A DNA stretch of 64,000 nt from Hyposmocoma kahamanoa (lineage: Eukaryota; Arthropoda; Insecta; Lepidoptera; Cosmopterigidae): assembly GCF_003589595.1 (NCBI RefSeq), contig NW_020653855.1, positions 955,912 to 1,019,911 on the forward strand. Direction: 5' to 3'. The translations under genes were made by a program, and so were the position numbers. Shown here piece by piece: positions 1-11,489 of this stretch. Below the pieces are notes generated by a model, which ran no database searches, had not been told where the DNA came from, and was given only the letters and a program-made list of their open reading frames with translations. Position 1 is the first letter of the stretch. Every line of letters begins with the position of its first letter.

Positions 1-195
1 TATATGAATAAAAATCTCGATATTAGTAAGCCAACTGTCAAAGTAAGACTAAAGAAGGCAATGAGTAATTATTAGAAATTCATATCATTCACAATTCAGT
101 CATTTTTGGCAAAATTTTATCTTCTTTCACAATCTATCGATAAAACTATCGACAACAACTACATCGCTATTTAAATTATTTTTTTATATAAAACA

Positions 196-606
196 TAAGT
201 GCGCGTTGACCTCCATCTCACCCTGATGGAAAGTGACGATGAGATCGACAATGGAGCATGCACACCTAAATAATGCCTATTCGCTCTCGCCTTGAAAAGA
301 CCAAAGTTAAAATGTTATCATTCAGGGAACAAGTCTGCAGGCAGGAAATTCCCCTCCATAGCGGTTCGCCATATAAATGTGGAAGCGTAACGCTTCGACT
401 CTTTGGAACCCAAGCCTGCGCCTAGCCCCCCGGTGATGGAAAGGGGAAGGCGGAATTAAATCGTGAAATTCCATAGAACACTCTCCGTGATATATCCTGT
501 AAAATACGGAAAAGCAGGCAACTTTACGGCGGTATTCAAGGCTCTGTAGCTTCGCCTCCACTAATTTCGAGTCACCTATAAGCCTCTTGCCACGATTGTC
601 AATTTA
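196..606 (-). mobile_element. LINE-1-type fragment (jockey/CR1-like), reverse transcriptase C-terminus
   Basis: The minus strand reads KLQSLEYRRKVACFSVFYRI, YHGECSMEFHDLIPPSPFHH and then LFKARANRH with frame breaks. This is the C-terminal tail of a non-LTR retrotransposon polyprotein, followed by a short A-rich 3' end near 196. Related copies lie at 7500-7880, 15041-15565, 46015-46250 and 46975-47530 (here called LINE family 1). It is a dead 5'-truncated copy. Confidence 0.8.
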
Positions 607-880
607 ATGCAAAGTGGCCAGTTGATATGTATCAGAGCCAACATAGGTGGCAGCAGTACTCCATGCATGATCGAACTTGTGCTTGGTACAGTTGAAGCAA
701 CTGTCCCGATGTAAAGTAACGCCTCACCCTGGAAAGGATGCCAAGCTTCCTTGCTGCAACTTTGCCCATGGATTCAATGTATTTGCAGAAGTTCGTTCAA
801 TCGGCTATCGGTATGGATATATCACGAAAAGTCAGAGTCAGCTCAAAGGGACTCCGTTTTGTGGAGAATAGACACCTGCG
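607..880 (-). repeat. Degenerate retroelement sequence next to the LINE
   Basis: The segment at 706-752 matches, in opposite orientation, 39636-39672 (shared core CACCCTGGAAAGGATGCC). It shows no intact reading frame. It is probably a remnant of another non-LTR element; the class is not determined. Confidence 0.4.
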
Positions 881-1260
881 ATTAGGTAGAAAATGATTAG
901 TAGCATTATGAAAAGTAGCAACCGTACAAATGTCATTTTACTCCGTCTCCAAGAAAGACAGACTATAATACGCCCTAAGTACAAAAGAAGGATGCATAGA
1001 AATGTCTATCATAGTCAAAGGTCCTTAAAAAAAATCTGTGACAGATGTCATATTATTGCATGATTCATTCATAATTAATGTATAATTTTTGTTTGTGAAG
1101 AGGGAGCACGTGCGCGACTGTTAGGATTGTTTACTTCCGATCCGATTCTTGTGTAATTACTTCTGAAAAATTGCGGATGGATTTGTTGTTGTAGACAGTC
1201 GAAATCTACCAAAACTTGCTGATGCTGTAGTATTACATGCGAGAAAACGAGTCATATATT
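881..1260. other. No recognisable feature
   Basis: AT-rich sequence with no coding or repeat signal that I can identify. Confidence 0.5.
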
Positions 1261-1264
1261 AATT

Positions 1265-1500
1265 TTATTATTATTTATTCATTTATTTAATTCAGGCAAC
1301 ATGACCCATGTTTACGTGTATACCTTAAGGACTAACCTACATAAATATAAAATAACAATATAATAAAACACTATTTATTTATTTATACGTATGGACCGCG
1401 ACGTGTGACGCAATTTGGGTGTCCGGTAACCGACCTCAGAACCGTCGCAGAAAGAAAAGAACTATAACACAGCAGAAATTCGCGACGCTAAAATGCTGGT
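1265..1500 (+). repeat. Dispersed repeat P (also at 49540-50390)
   Basis: The run TTCAGG...ACCTTAAGG and, further on, CGACGTGTGACGCAAT...GGTAACCG recur in the same order at 49540-50390, where two short transposons interrupt the copy. It is probably a retroelement 3' region; the class is unknown. Confidence 0.45.
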
Positions 1501-1564
1501 TTCATGTAGTGATTCCTACGTAAAATCATCAATTGAATATGTGCAATTATAACTGTTTTTATTA

Positions 1565-2445
1565 AAAAAAATAACGTCCTCAAAAGTTTGCTTATGGGCT
1601 TTTTTCTTGGAATTACATCTATTTACCAAGTTTTATTGAGATCTGTGCGAAACCGGATTCATCCCCTAGTTTTCCACCCCTATTGGTTGAATTTGTTCTT
1701 CAAATTTAAATGGAACCAATATTAAGGTACCCAAATTAAAATTAAAAAATTAAATTTTAAGCTGTTTATTTCAGAAAAAATAATATAAATTAAAACTAAC
1801 TTAATGCTAAAGAGTAAGAATTTTCCCTCCACAGCGACCCTTATTAGCTAAACTTACACACATCTCTTATTTAATATTACCCTTAAACAAATGTTTTAGT
1901 ACTTTACTATATAGCTTTTTGTTTGATGACTCTATTCTTTGTACTAATTCCTTTGGGACTCTGTTCAAAACATCTGGCAGTACAAAAGACCACATTCTCC
2001 TACCATACACATTGTTACACTTTGGGAGCTTAAATGTTCGAATGTTAGGCAATAATCTTAATCTTGGTAATCTATTTTCTTTTTCTAGACATTGAATTTT
2101 CCCTTGGTATTCGGATATTATAGCAAGATCTACTTTATCATACACATTGAACACTTTACAGTATTGAAATAGCTTCTCATAGTTATCTTTATATTTGTGT
2201 TTAATTTTTAATGGTACAATTTTCTTAAGTAGTCTTATTTGTAATTGATAATTTTTTTTAAGATATGTTTTGAAAGTTCTGCCATAACTAGACAACCCAT
2301 AACTTATAACAACAAAGAATCATTTCAACAAAAAAGAATCATTAAAATCGGTTCACAAATGCCGTAAGTAACCGCGTAACATACATATAAAAAAGAGTCG
2401 AATAGAGAACTTCCGTCTTATTTGAAGTCAGTTAAAAAGAGAGAA
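1565..2445 (+). repeat. Repeat G copy split by a LINE insertion
   Basis: The left part (1565-1732, ending GGTACCC) and right part (about 2324-2445, starting CAACAAAAAAGAATCATT) are consecutive pieces of the dispersed repeat G seen whole at 31760-32045. The intervening 590 bases are a minus-strand LINE fragment. G ends with TTTGAAGTC(A/G)GTTAAAA. Confidence 0.65.
1734..2315 (-). mobile_element. LINE fragment (family Y), C-terminal coding tail
   Basis: The minus strand has an open frame of about 142 residues (1867-2295) beginning MSSYGRTFKTYLKKNYQLQI and containing PRLRLLPNIRTFKLPK, NVYGRRMWSFVLPDVLNRVP. This resembles the segment C-terminal to the reverse transcriptase of CR1-group LINEs. An A-rich 3' end (T-rich on +) lies at 1740-1790. 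A more decayed relative is at 44360-44720. Confidence 0.65.
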
Positions 2446-2920
2446 GTAATTTGTCCTCAAAATGCTGAATTGTATTCCCAAATAGTAAACCACTTTTTCA
2501 CCTGTCCAAATTCGACCACGATTAAAACAATCAAGGTTTTAAATCCAATTTCCTTCTTCAATGATATCTTTCTTAACATTTCGACGTCTGCTTTGTAATT
2601 TTTTACTCTAATTATAAAGTGCTTACAAAAAATCCGACTTCCGAACTCACTGAAAATAGAACGTATAAAAAGTAATTGTTGTCCACTTATTGTGAATTGG
2701 CAGTTGGTAAAAAGATTGTATTGAACCTTTTGACCGCCAACTGACAAAAACTAGTTTCGTTCCCTATACGCCAAAACTATACAGAATGCAAATGTTAAGT
2801 GTACCCAGGCGATTATTCCATAAATATAAGAGATATCAACGTTACATAATGAATAAATCGACATCAATAACTAACAAAGTGTGCACACACTTGTTTGAAT
2901 TATCAAGACAATTCTTCGGC
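2446..2920. other. No recognisable feature
   Basis: Open frames on both strands here are short and have no similarity to anything I recognise. Confidence 0.4.
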
Positions 2921-3180
2921 TGTATGTATGTTTTTCGATATCTCCGTCAATTGTGGATCGATTTAAAAAATTCTTTTTTGTTTGATAGGGTGCAATCCCG
3001 TGGACACCCCATTATTACCAAGTCAGAATCTGATGACGGGATCCCATGGAAATCGAGGTAAATCCTCAAATTTTATAGGTATGTCAGTGTTCTCATCGAT
3101 TTCTCCGTCAATAGTGGACCAATTTTGAAAATTCTTTTTTGTTTGAAAGGGTATACTCTCGAGGTAGTCCGACGATGCTG
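2921..3180 (-). repeat. Repeat G-related, subfamily G'
   Basis: It contains TTTCTCCGTCAAT(A/T)GTGGA, ATTCTTTTTTGTTTGA and CCATGGAAATCGAGG, each in the same order at 19480-19700. The unit is partly doubled: the motif set occurs at 2925-2990 and again at 3085-3160. Non-coding. Confidence 0.5.
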
Positions 3181-3544
3181 TTCTGGGTTCATTTCGGCTA
3201 CCACAAATTAAAAAAACAGTGAAATGGTTAACAATAATTATAGATGCCGTCGAATTATTATGAAATAAACTTATTTTAAACAATCCAACAACCAATACTA
3301 ACAAATTACATTATAGTAGAGCATTCGTTCAAGTTTTTGCTGTTGAAAATGACCCCAGGTCAAATGACCCAGAACAGTTCATGTGGCTTGCACATTGTTA
3401 ACCGTTACAGTGATCCATCTTAACTAATTTAATTAATTAGTTATACCTAGACTTAACCTTCATGCTAGGGTACTTTCTGTCTAACACGGTTTGTTCGACG
3501 TAGATTACTAATGTTTAACATCGGTAAATTAATGTAGATGTGTA

Positions 3545-3790
3545 TAGTTTCAGCAGCAGTAGAGTTTCTTATGAAAGAGTTCGTTCAGGGAAGTATACTG
3601 TCACTATACCTGTTCCTGTAAGGGTACTGGTGAAATTACAGGCACATGGGACTTGTCAACTTATGTCTCAGGGTCTCGGGCGCAGAGGCTATGCCCCTAA
3701 GATCTTTGCGACTTAAAGTTGTGAGTTGCACAGCAACGTTATGAATAGGCGATCGCTTCACACCACTATCGTGTCAAACTTAAACTCTGC
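3545..3790 (+). repeat. Repeat A copy
   Basis: Family A is the commonest repeat in the window. Markers in order are TTGTGAAAGAGTTCGTCCAG, GAAATTACAGGCACATGGGA, CTTGTCAACTTATGTCTCAG and GACTTGTTCGTCCCGTCACT, ending ATATTATAAAAAA. Copies keep the 3' end and are cut variably at the 5' side, as in LINE or SINE retroposons. This copy is diverged and lacks the tail. Confidence 0.8.
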
Positions 3791-4619
3791 GAAGCTCAAT
3801 ACAGAGTATCGTAATGTCATAACAAGCGTATTTTAACTGCTGTTCAGGAAAAAAATATTTTCGATAGATGTAATTGTACTAGCTGGTTTGAATTCTTGAA
3901 TATCTAATGTACAAAAGTAAGTTCAATGTGTCTTTTTATGTGATTAATCACGTGACCGTTTTTTTCACAAGGTGGGACGCTTGCAAATTTATTATTGTTT
4001 TAAAAATAAAAGACTTAAAAAAGCGGTCAAATTTAGACATTCTGCTTTTTTAATTGGGTGACAAAGTTATACACTAAAAAACGTTTTGAAATATACCTAC
4101 TTATGGTCATATTCAGAGGCCGGCTACACACTGTTATACGGGGCTTAGTAAAAGTCTTTTAAAAAAAACATAATTTCCCGAAAATTTTATAATTTGGAAA
4201 GATTGCTAATAGAGGGTATCATTTACATTACCGCGTAAACCAAAACACAATTGCACTCATTCTTTTTTCAAATTACTACCAACAATTTTGGCAGTAATAT
4301 ACATTCACATGACTACCAACATTTATGTAGTATTAAAGAGAGGTATACAGTTTTCCGGTACAAAGTTTCCTCATCAAGGTCTTGCAAGCTCCAGTGGCTA
4401 GCAGTCTTACATCAAATGTGGTTACGTGGCCATAGACTAGAATTAATTTTGAATAATATAATACAGTTCCGTTACTCATAACTGAGGTCAAAGTCAATGT
4501 CAGTGCTAACTGTCCTTAGTTAAAATATCTAAACTTTATACATACGTTGACAGAGAAAATTAAGTATCCTGTGGTTTTTGATTAATTGTAGGACGACGTA
4601 TGATCTTGATCAGTGTCGA
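3791..4619. other. No recognisable feature
   Basis: AT-rich sequence without a repeat relative in the window or convincing coding potential. Confidence 0.4.
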
Positions 4620-5090
4620 GCGGTTTTTAACCGACTTTAAAAAAGGAGGAGGTTCTCAATTGGACCGTATGTTCTTTTTTCTTTTTTTTTTGTATGTATG
4701 TTACGCGATAACTCAGGTATTTGTGAACCGATTTTCATGATTCTTTTTTTGTTGGAAATTGGGTACTTCCATAGTGGTCCCATTTCATTTTGAAGAAAAT
4801 GATCCACCTCTAAGGGTGGCTGTTCACGTATGAAGATTCATTCAGAGGAATTCGTGAGATTCGCTGGTTCGTTCCGTGGCTTGGTTGGTATAGCGTTTGC
4901 CACGTTAATTGGAGGACGTCATTTGATTTGATTTGAGACGTCAAGGAATTTTTTCTGAGTGTTCGATCATTGTGTTAATAATTGTAACAAATATTTAGTT
5001 CAGATAGTTTTTGCGCTCAATTTTGGGCATTAATGGGTTTTAATCCGGCATTAACAAAGTGACGGGTTAAAACCCGGACACTTGGTCATC
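4620..5090 (-). repeat. Repeat G copy (subfamily with TCTTCACGCATGAACAG head)
   Basis: It starts on the + strand with TTTTTAACCGACTTTAAAAA, the reverse of the G terminus. It ends near 4840 in the head also seen at 47590-47615. The next 250 bases (to about 5090) share TTTTGGGCATTAATGGGTTT-type sequence with 19710-19790 and 59070-59150 and may be a further part of the same element. Confidence 0.6.
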
Positions 5091-5144
5091 TCTGGTTAGA
5101 ATTTAACTTTTTTATACATCTCTATGAAAGACCAAGATAATATC

Positions 5145-5380
5145 AAGTAATGGGACGAACAAATCGTGCGCCTGATGGTAAGCGACATGCCTGTCCATAA
5201 CAGTTGCAGTGCCACTCAGAGCTTTAAATCACAAAGATCTTATGGGCACTGCCACTGCGCCCGTCACCCTGAGACAAGTTGACTAGACCCATGTGCCTAT
5301 AATTTCACCTACACCCTTAGCCTTGAAAACCGGAACGCAGTAATGCTCATATTACTACTAGGCGGCAGAAATAGATTTAT
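5145..5380 (-). repeat. Repeat A copy
   Basis: Reverse orientation, beginning ATATCAAGTAATGGGACGAA and running through the paired stem sequences to the GCAGTAATGCT region. Confidence 0.85.
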
Positions 5381-5554
5381 TTCCCCTAATCGCACGTTTT
5401 TGCAGGACAAAGATGAAATAGCTTTTTTTAGATACTTAGAATAGTTTTTTGTCCATGCAATGGGTTTTTGGTATGAACGGTGAAGAACAATAATCTACAC
5501 GTGAAAACCAAGAATGTTTTTGCTTTATTACGTCGTTAATGGGCCTCGATTCTA

Positions 5555-5655
5555 CAAATTTTGTTTAAAACCACTGGTCATTGTAATCCAATGAGACTCC
5601 ACGGATATTATATTACAATTATGATAATATTTCTTATTCTGATAAAATCTAATTC
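5555..5655 (+). repeat. Short dispersed repeat T
   Basis: It shares AATGAGACTCCAC...GATAATAT...TTATTCTG with 16893-16990, about 80% by eye. The class is unknown. Confidence 0.5.
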
Positions 5656-5730
5656 TTCTTCGTTTTGCTCAATGGCGGTTCCTTCTTTTTAAGATTTCGC
5701 CAGTGTCGAGTTTTCCGCTTAGCAGAATAA

Positions 5731-5985
5731 GTTTAAATATGTTTCTGTAAATATGGCCGCCACATAGAGGATAGGCAATTTGAGGCGGCGTGCTTGGATT
5801 GACTCGGGATTCCTTAAAACGGGCCGATACGGGTATTTTAGTTCGAGATTCGTATAATTTCGCGTTTTAATCTTCAATTAAGGCACAATAGCACTATCCT
5901 ATTCCACTTTAAACTAGATTTCACAAAATAATTGAAAGTCAAAATAAAAACGACACTTTTCCCTCCAAAAGGTCCAGAGCGAATT
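5731..5985 (+). repeat. Repeat H copy 1
   Basis: Nearly identical to 45331-45585 (+) and related to 30533-30730 (-). Markers are TATGTTTCTGTAAATATGGC at the left and CGACACTTTTCCCTCCAAAA at the right. No long inverted termini or coding potential are seen, so the class is unknown. Confidence 0.8.
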
Positions 5986-6074
5986 GAATCTGAATAGAAT
6001 GTCAATGGAATGACAGTGATTACATTCATTCATTCAATCACTAACGATCGATGTTGCCTTACTAAAAATAAGTT

Positions 6075-6315
6075 ACTTAGTCGTCGTACTGCTACCTTAC
6101 CTATTTCTGTCGCCAAGCAGTAACGTCATCATTACTGCGTTCCAGTTTGGAAGGGTAAGGGTGGAATTACAGGCACATGGAACTTGTCAATGTCAACTTA
6201 TGTCTCAGGGTGACGGGCATACCGGCAGTGCCCACTGCAACTGTTATGGACAGGCGTGTCGCTCACCATCAGGAGCACGGCTTGTTCGTCCCTTCACTTA
6301 GTATTATATAAAAAA
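6075..6315 (+). repeat. Repeat A copy
   Basis: Includes the 5' portion (CTTACCTATTTCTGTCGCC) and the 3' tail ATTATATAAAAAAA. About 50 bases of the central hairpin region are deleted. Confidence 0.8.
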
Positions 6316-7074
6316 AGTACCATGGAAGCTTCATATAACAAAAATGAATATTTTTGTTCCCTTAAACAGCAATTTAGTGTTCAACTGAAATGTATTTTCG
6401 TTATGTCTAAAAGTAATTACTTAATAGATTACGCTATCGACGTTTCGTAGACTCGCCATCGAAGAGCAAAATACCAAAAAATGCAACAAACGCAATGGCA
6501 GTTCAACTCCTAATGATATATTTGGCAAACTATCACCATGTGTAGATAGCGTGTATGACAAAGTATTTGCTATATTTGCCTATTCGACAAATATAGCAAA
6601 CACCAAACTCGCGTTACTAGGCGCTGCCGCTGGTTGGTTTCTCGACGCACATCAAAGGATCCAAATAGGCAAATACGTAAACCGTCCACAATATGGTCAT
6701 ATTTATTAGTGTTTGCATGTTTGTCTGTACGTCAAATATTTTTCCATCAAACACCCAATAACGAATACAAGTAGCCATGTCAAGTGCGATGATTTAAAAT
6801 TAGCAGTCGAGGCCCTGGGAATTAAACTTTGTTTGAATCTAAATTGAATGCATTTGGTTTTTTTTTTCAGACAAACCTATCTTACGAGTGTTTACAGGTC
6901 GCAGGGTCACGGCTGACTGGTTTATTTGAAAAAATACATCATACATGAGACCAACTGTCTTAAGTCTAAATTGTGGAATTGATAAAACACTGAAAAAAAA
7001 AAAAACACTGAATGAATCTTATTGCGAATTATGTGATAATTTTTATTTACGCATAATATAAATTTATTATAATA
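6316..7074. other. No clear feature; possible I-repeat fragment at 6860-6925
   Basis: The stretch ACAGGTCGCAGGGTCACGGC at 6894 resembles the core of foldback repeat I (12420-12450). The rest is unassigned. Confidence 0.35.
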
Positions 7075-7140
7075 AATAACGCACACACTCCTATGAGTGT
7101 CTGACAAGGGAAACCCTGTGTCGCGAGTAGGGAAAAATGT
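7075..7140 (-). mobile_element. SINE family 1, 3' fragment
   Basis: AATAACGCACACACTC...GGGAAACCCTGTGTCGCGA is the reverse complement of the 3' body of the SINEs at 8585 and 42715. Confidence 0.65.
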
Positions 7141-7499
7141 CCATTTTGAAAAAATCATATTTTTCAGAAAAACAAATATTTTCCCGGATATTTTTTTCCA
7201 ATATAATACCTTTAATTTTCCACATTTGACGTTGACACCTGGCAAAAATTGAAGTACTGAACGAAAACGATCGATGGAGCCATTACAAAGGTTTTTTTTC
7301 GCTGTTGTGAAATCATATTAAATCTCGTTTTTCATAAGATATTTCTAAGAATAGAACATAATATGTACGAGCCTTCGAAAATATATTTTTCAAATTTTTT
7401 AAAATTTTCGAGAATTTTTCCAGAAAAATTTCCAATATTTTAAATTTATCGGGAAATTATCCACCAATAATCGCGGGTACCATGGACAACCACAAATTA

Positions 7500-7885
7500 C
7501 ACCCATGGATTCAGTTGAAAAGCGTGCCAACAAGCTTACAGGTGCCTGGGAATTAGTAGAAATGAAGCTGCAGAGCCTTGAACACCGTCGTAAACTTTCT
7601 TGCTTATCGGTATTCTACAATATATATCACGGAAAATGTGCGGGGGAATTGCACGATTCAATTCCACCTTCGCCTTTCCATCATCACTCGTATGTTGTGG
7701 ATATTCCAAGGATTGTGGAATGAAGTTTGATTCCTTGCCTGCAGACTTGTTCCCAGAATGGTCCAACTTGGGCCTTTTCAAGGCGTGAGGGAATAGTCAT
7801 TATTTAGGTGTGCATGCTACATCGTCGATCTCTTCGTTGCTTTCATCAGGTGAGATGAAGGTCAAGTGTGCACTTATTTTTTTAA
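7500..7885 (+). mobile_element. LINE family 1 fragment, 3' end
   Basis: It reads KLQSLEHRRKLSCLSVFYNI then YHGKCAGELHDSIPPSPFHH, followed by an internal deletion, ADLFPEWSNLGLF and a short 3'UTR to an A-rich end near 7890. It is a truncated, inactive copy. Confidence 0.8.
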
Positions 7886-8584
7886 TAAAAGAAAACCCGG
7901 ACTCATGGGAGAAATAAATGTAGGTCATACAAATATTTCTCATTTCCTTATAATTTTGAGTTCCGACGGTATCGGTTATATCAGTATAACCAAACCTAAC
8001 AAATCGATTATTATACTTTTAATTTTTTTTGTGCCTACGTCATGTCTTTGCGACTTAATTCCTATTTGTTGAAATTAACATTTCAACATTTTAAACTCTT
8101 AGTTAATAAATAAAACGAATTCACCAGTTACGTCATTGATATTAACTTTATGAAGTTATTTAAAAGCAAGGTTAGGACAATATCCGTTCAGTTGCAGTAG
8201 GCGCGTCGGCGAGCGCGTTTGCGTTAAAAATAACAAGTAAATTTTACTAAGTAATAGTTACTTGAATCCAGAGTCGTTAAAATTCAAGTAAATTTTTACA
8301 ATAGTAATAGTTACTTGTGTGTGTTAAATTCGAAATTTATTAGTTCTAAATTTGAAAATTCAATTCGAATGTGTTGGTGTTATGCGAGTTCCAGTTTTTA
8401 AATTTGAACTTTTGAAAAGGGAACAGAAGGTATGTTTGAAAAACATTTTTTTTTAACAAGCTAGGGATATTCGTTTTTTCATCTAGTTTATTTGACTATC
8501 GCTGCAGTAAGCTAGTTTCCCTAAGCTGTAATATTTCACTACACATATTCAAATAAGTATAAATCAATATTAGACAACATCACT
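7886..8584. other. No gene; local direct repeat of a near-palindrome
   Basis: Two copies of a unit CAAGTAAATTTT...TAGTTACTTG lie at about 8231-8264 and 8286-8321. Each has inverted ends (CAAGTAA/TTACTTG). Nothing else is identified. Confidence 0.4.
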
Positions 8585-8815
8585 ACCTCCGTGGCCTAAC
8601 GGTTACCATGCCAGACTGCCACGCAGAGATCCCAGGTTCGATTCCCTGGGCCGGGAGAAATATTAGCTTGTCCTACATTTATTTCTCTGAGTTTGGGTGT
8701 CATTTTGTGGTTGTCTATGTGTGTGTTCACGGCACCCGCGACACAGGGTATCCCTAGTGCGGGGCTATGTTGAGTGTGTGCGTTATTTATTATTTATTTA
8801 TTTATCAACAATAGG
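8585..8815 (+). mobile_element. tRNA-derived SINE, family 1
   Basis: The head resembles a tRNA: A-box-like TGGCCTAACGG near 8593 and B-box GGTTCGATTCC near 8635, followed by CCTGGGCCGGGAG. The body contains GTTTGGGTGTCATTTTGTGG and GGCACCCGCGACACAGGGTA, with an ATTT-rich tail. It is better preserved in the copy at 42715. The head cannot fold as a normal tRNA with CCA-ready acceptor, so this is not a tRNA gene. Confidence 0.85.
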
Positions 8816-8945
8816 TACGTTGATCTGATCTCATAGTAAGTAACTAAAGCACGTGTGTTATGGAAATTGGAAACAATAAAGTACCACAAACATCCAGAAA
8901 TACATATACAAAAGTTAGTTTTCTACAATGACACCCGGCCAAGTG
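8816..8945 (-). mobile_element. SINE family 2 fragment
   Basis: TTGATCTGATC...GGAAATTGGAAACAA and GACACCCGGCC match, in reverse, the SINE at 32557-32777. It abuts the tail of the preceding SINE. Confidence 0.5.
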
Positions 8946-10610
8946 TTTATAGGATCTAATCTAGAATATGCATCCACTACTTAGAACCCCAACTATAATT
9001 TAAACACGTCGACATGACCGAAAAAGTGCAAAATTAATTTGCTAAAAACCTACAAAAATTAATATCGTTGCAAAAATTTGGAAATCTTGGAGATCATTAT
9101 TTTCTTTTCAAAATGATTAATAATCACATTGATTCTACTTATTTATTAAGCCAAATATCATTGAAATGTCCAAGAGCCAACCTACGTCCGCGAGGCCCAT
9201 TTACAATAGTTAACCTCATTGTCGCACTAATTATTCTAACAAGTGTAAAAATTATTTTAACTACACACATATCATAAATCCTGTATGATGTGTTCAAAAA
9301 CAGCAAATTACGACCAGCTTATAGATAAACTGTTTTGTTAGAACAAATTACTTATCTGTGAAAATGTTATTATTGCTTCATAATAACATCGAATTCGATT
9401 TTATTATTACATTCAAATTTCGAACATCTCTGAAAAACAAAACAATTTAATTCGACCTCAAGTCTAATATCACTCGAGATGAAGTTTTATTCGAAATGAA
9501 ATGTCAATAGCAAACAATTTTGACAAATTTCACACGAATTAAAAAAAACTACGGTTGCGTGACATGCGTGAGAAATAAGTTTTTTGCATTATTTTGCTAA
9601 TAATCACTACTAATAGCTCTGATCAAGGCCGTAATGCCAGTCTTAATATGCGGTTCCTGAACACATCATAGAGAGCTTATAATACATACATACATAAGCA
9701 GTGTATGCAACTGTACATAATTAATCGTGAAAACTTTGTGATTTAATGCCTAATTATGTAACAGTCACATAAACTACTATAAAAAAACAAAAACTCGACT
9801 GCAGAAACATTTAACTGGAAATATCAAAATAATATTCCCCCTCACTATTTTGATTATTTTGTATAGCCGACACTTCATACGTCAAAATCCATCCAGCCGT
9901 TGAGACATACATACATACATACATACACTTGAAAAACATAACCCTCCCGCAGTCAGGAAAAAATAGGTTCCTTGTTATTAACCTGATTTAATTTAAAAAA
10001 TCAAGTAATTAATATATTTGACAATAAGCCATTCCGATTCAAATCTGCCATTATGTAGCTTTTTTTACTCCTGTCCTTTATTTAACCTGTCAATTATAAT
10101 TTCCTAAACCATATCATAAAGCCGCTCTTTTTATTACGGCATCAAAATTCTATTGTCTATGGTACTCGCCACTGAGCTGAAAAATGCTAATTAAAATATC
10201 AATTAGGACGCTACTCCTGATTTGTTAAATTGTCCTGAAAGTCTTGCAAAATCTCTTGAAATCTTGAAAATCTTTAGAAAAAGAATTATTGGTTAAAATT
10301 TAAGCGACATTTGGCCATCTCTATCCTATCCCTTTTTTTCGTAGTGTTTGTCTAACTTACTTCTAATTATGAAGAGGCTATATGGTGAAACCCTTGTCTA
10401 CCTTAATAGAAGGATCCAATTAAAATTTAAGGATAAATGGATTGTTTAACAAAATATATATTAAATATTGCTTCTGTTTCATTATTTTATTTTCTCGTAG
10501 AAAAAGTATTGTACGCAAACATTACATAATTAGGCCTTAAAATCTCGTACCTATGAAATCCGGTACTCAACTTGAAGAATCCTCATTATGAAACGATTGC
10601 ATAAAATACT
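8946..10610. other. No gene; (CATA)n microsatellite
   Basis: A CATA repeat lies at 9904-9928. It follows AAAATCCATCCAGCCGTTGA, a phrase typical of a dispersed repeat. The rest is AT-rich with no recognised content. Confidence 0.45.
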
Positions 10611-11200
10611 GTTATTTATTTATTCACAATATAAGTTTACAGCGGAAGCCAAAACACTTATATGTTAGTCAATATATACTTAATTAAGTATATTATTTTA
10701 CTTAATTAAATATAGTTATATTACATAGGTACTCTGCTTTGGATTCTTAAAAATTCGTTGAGGTGTTCCTCAACGAATATTTAAGAATTCAAAGCAGAAA
10801 CAAAGCAGAAACAGCATATTTCAAGAATTCGTTTGAACTGTCATGGAATATGCGTACGTAACTGTTGTGTGAGCAATTGGTTAAGCGAAGAAGTCGCTCT
10901 AGCAGTGCCTGTGCACCACAACAGGTGCGCGAGCGAAGGGTCGCACAAGGTACGCACGGGCCTCTGTAGTATAGCACCACCGCCACGCAAATATCGGTCA
11001 GGGACAAACAGACTTACCCGAGATACCACTTTCGTGTTGTCAACCCCACCATTAATAACAGCGTGATATGCAATATGAGCATCAGTTTACGCCAGCTGTC
11101 CAATCCAAACATTCCGTATACAAACATAGAAGGGAAAAGATACGGGTAAACATTGTACATCTTTTTATATGCAAATCTGGCAAACCTCTTCTGCACCGCG
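10611..11200 (-). mobile_element. LINE family 2 fragment
   Basis: Minus-strand pieces read LFPSMFVYGMFGLDSWRK and SSNEFLKYAVSALFLL, in the same order as a second copy at 14627-15040 (LFPSLFVYGMVGL, DLFVPNRGTGRCRHQLFAP). Frames are broken. An AT-rich 3' region with TTTACAGCGGAAGCCAAAAC lies at 10620-10680, also present at 14655-14685. It is a non-LTR retrotransposon C-terminus; the clade is not determined. Confidence 0.6.
10734..10797. repeat. Near-perfect hairpin, 30-bp arms
   Basis: The arms 10734-10763 and 10768-10797 are inverted repeats with two mismatches and a 4-base loop (TGTT). It sits in the 3' region of the LINE family 2 copy and is absent from the sister copy at 14700. Confidence 0.85.
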
Positions 11201-11204
11201 GGGG

Positions 11205-11340
11205 TCCCACACTAGAGCTCGGAATTCCAATACACGGCGAACGTATACGTCGTGAAGCATCAATGCTTTATGGACAGGTGTGTCGCTTACCATCAGGCGC
11301 GCGACTTGTTCGTCCCGTCACTTGATATTATAATGTGTAT
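11205..11340 (+). repeat. Repeat A 3' end with unassigned 5' sequence
   Basis: From 11268 the sequence is the A tail (ATGGACAGGTGTGTCGCTTA ... GTCACTTGATATTATA). The preceding 60 bases are not assigned. Confidence 0.7.
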
Positions 11341-11489
11341 ATATATATAAAATATTGTTATTAACATAAGTAATCGATCGAAGGAATTTTTTCTTAGTTT
11401 ATCTTGGTATTGTACGTAGTTAAACAAAAAGGATCCAATCCACATCCACTCACTTTCGAGATATGGCAGTTTGAAGTTTAAAAGCTAGA

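Noticed and set aside
3023..3304. Open frame of 93 codons on the minus strand
   Set aside because: It overlaps repeat G' and shows no family signature or splice structure.
8585..8660. Candidate tRNA gene with A and B boxes
   Set aside because: The tRNA-like part continues into a repeated body and tail shared with 42715. It is a SINE head and lacks a proper acceptor stem.
9904..9928. CRISPR-like or regulatory tandem array
   Set aside because: Simple CATA microsatellite without spacers, in eukaryotic sequence.
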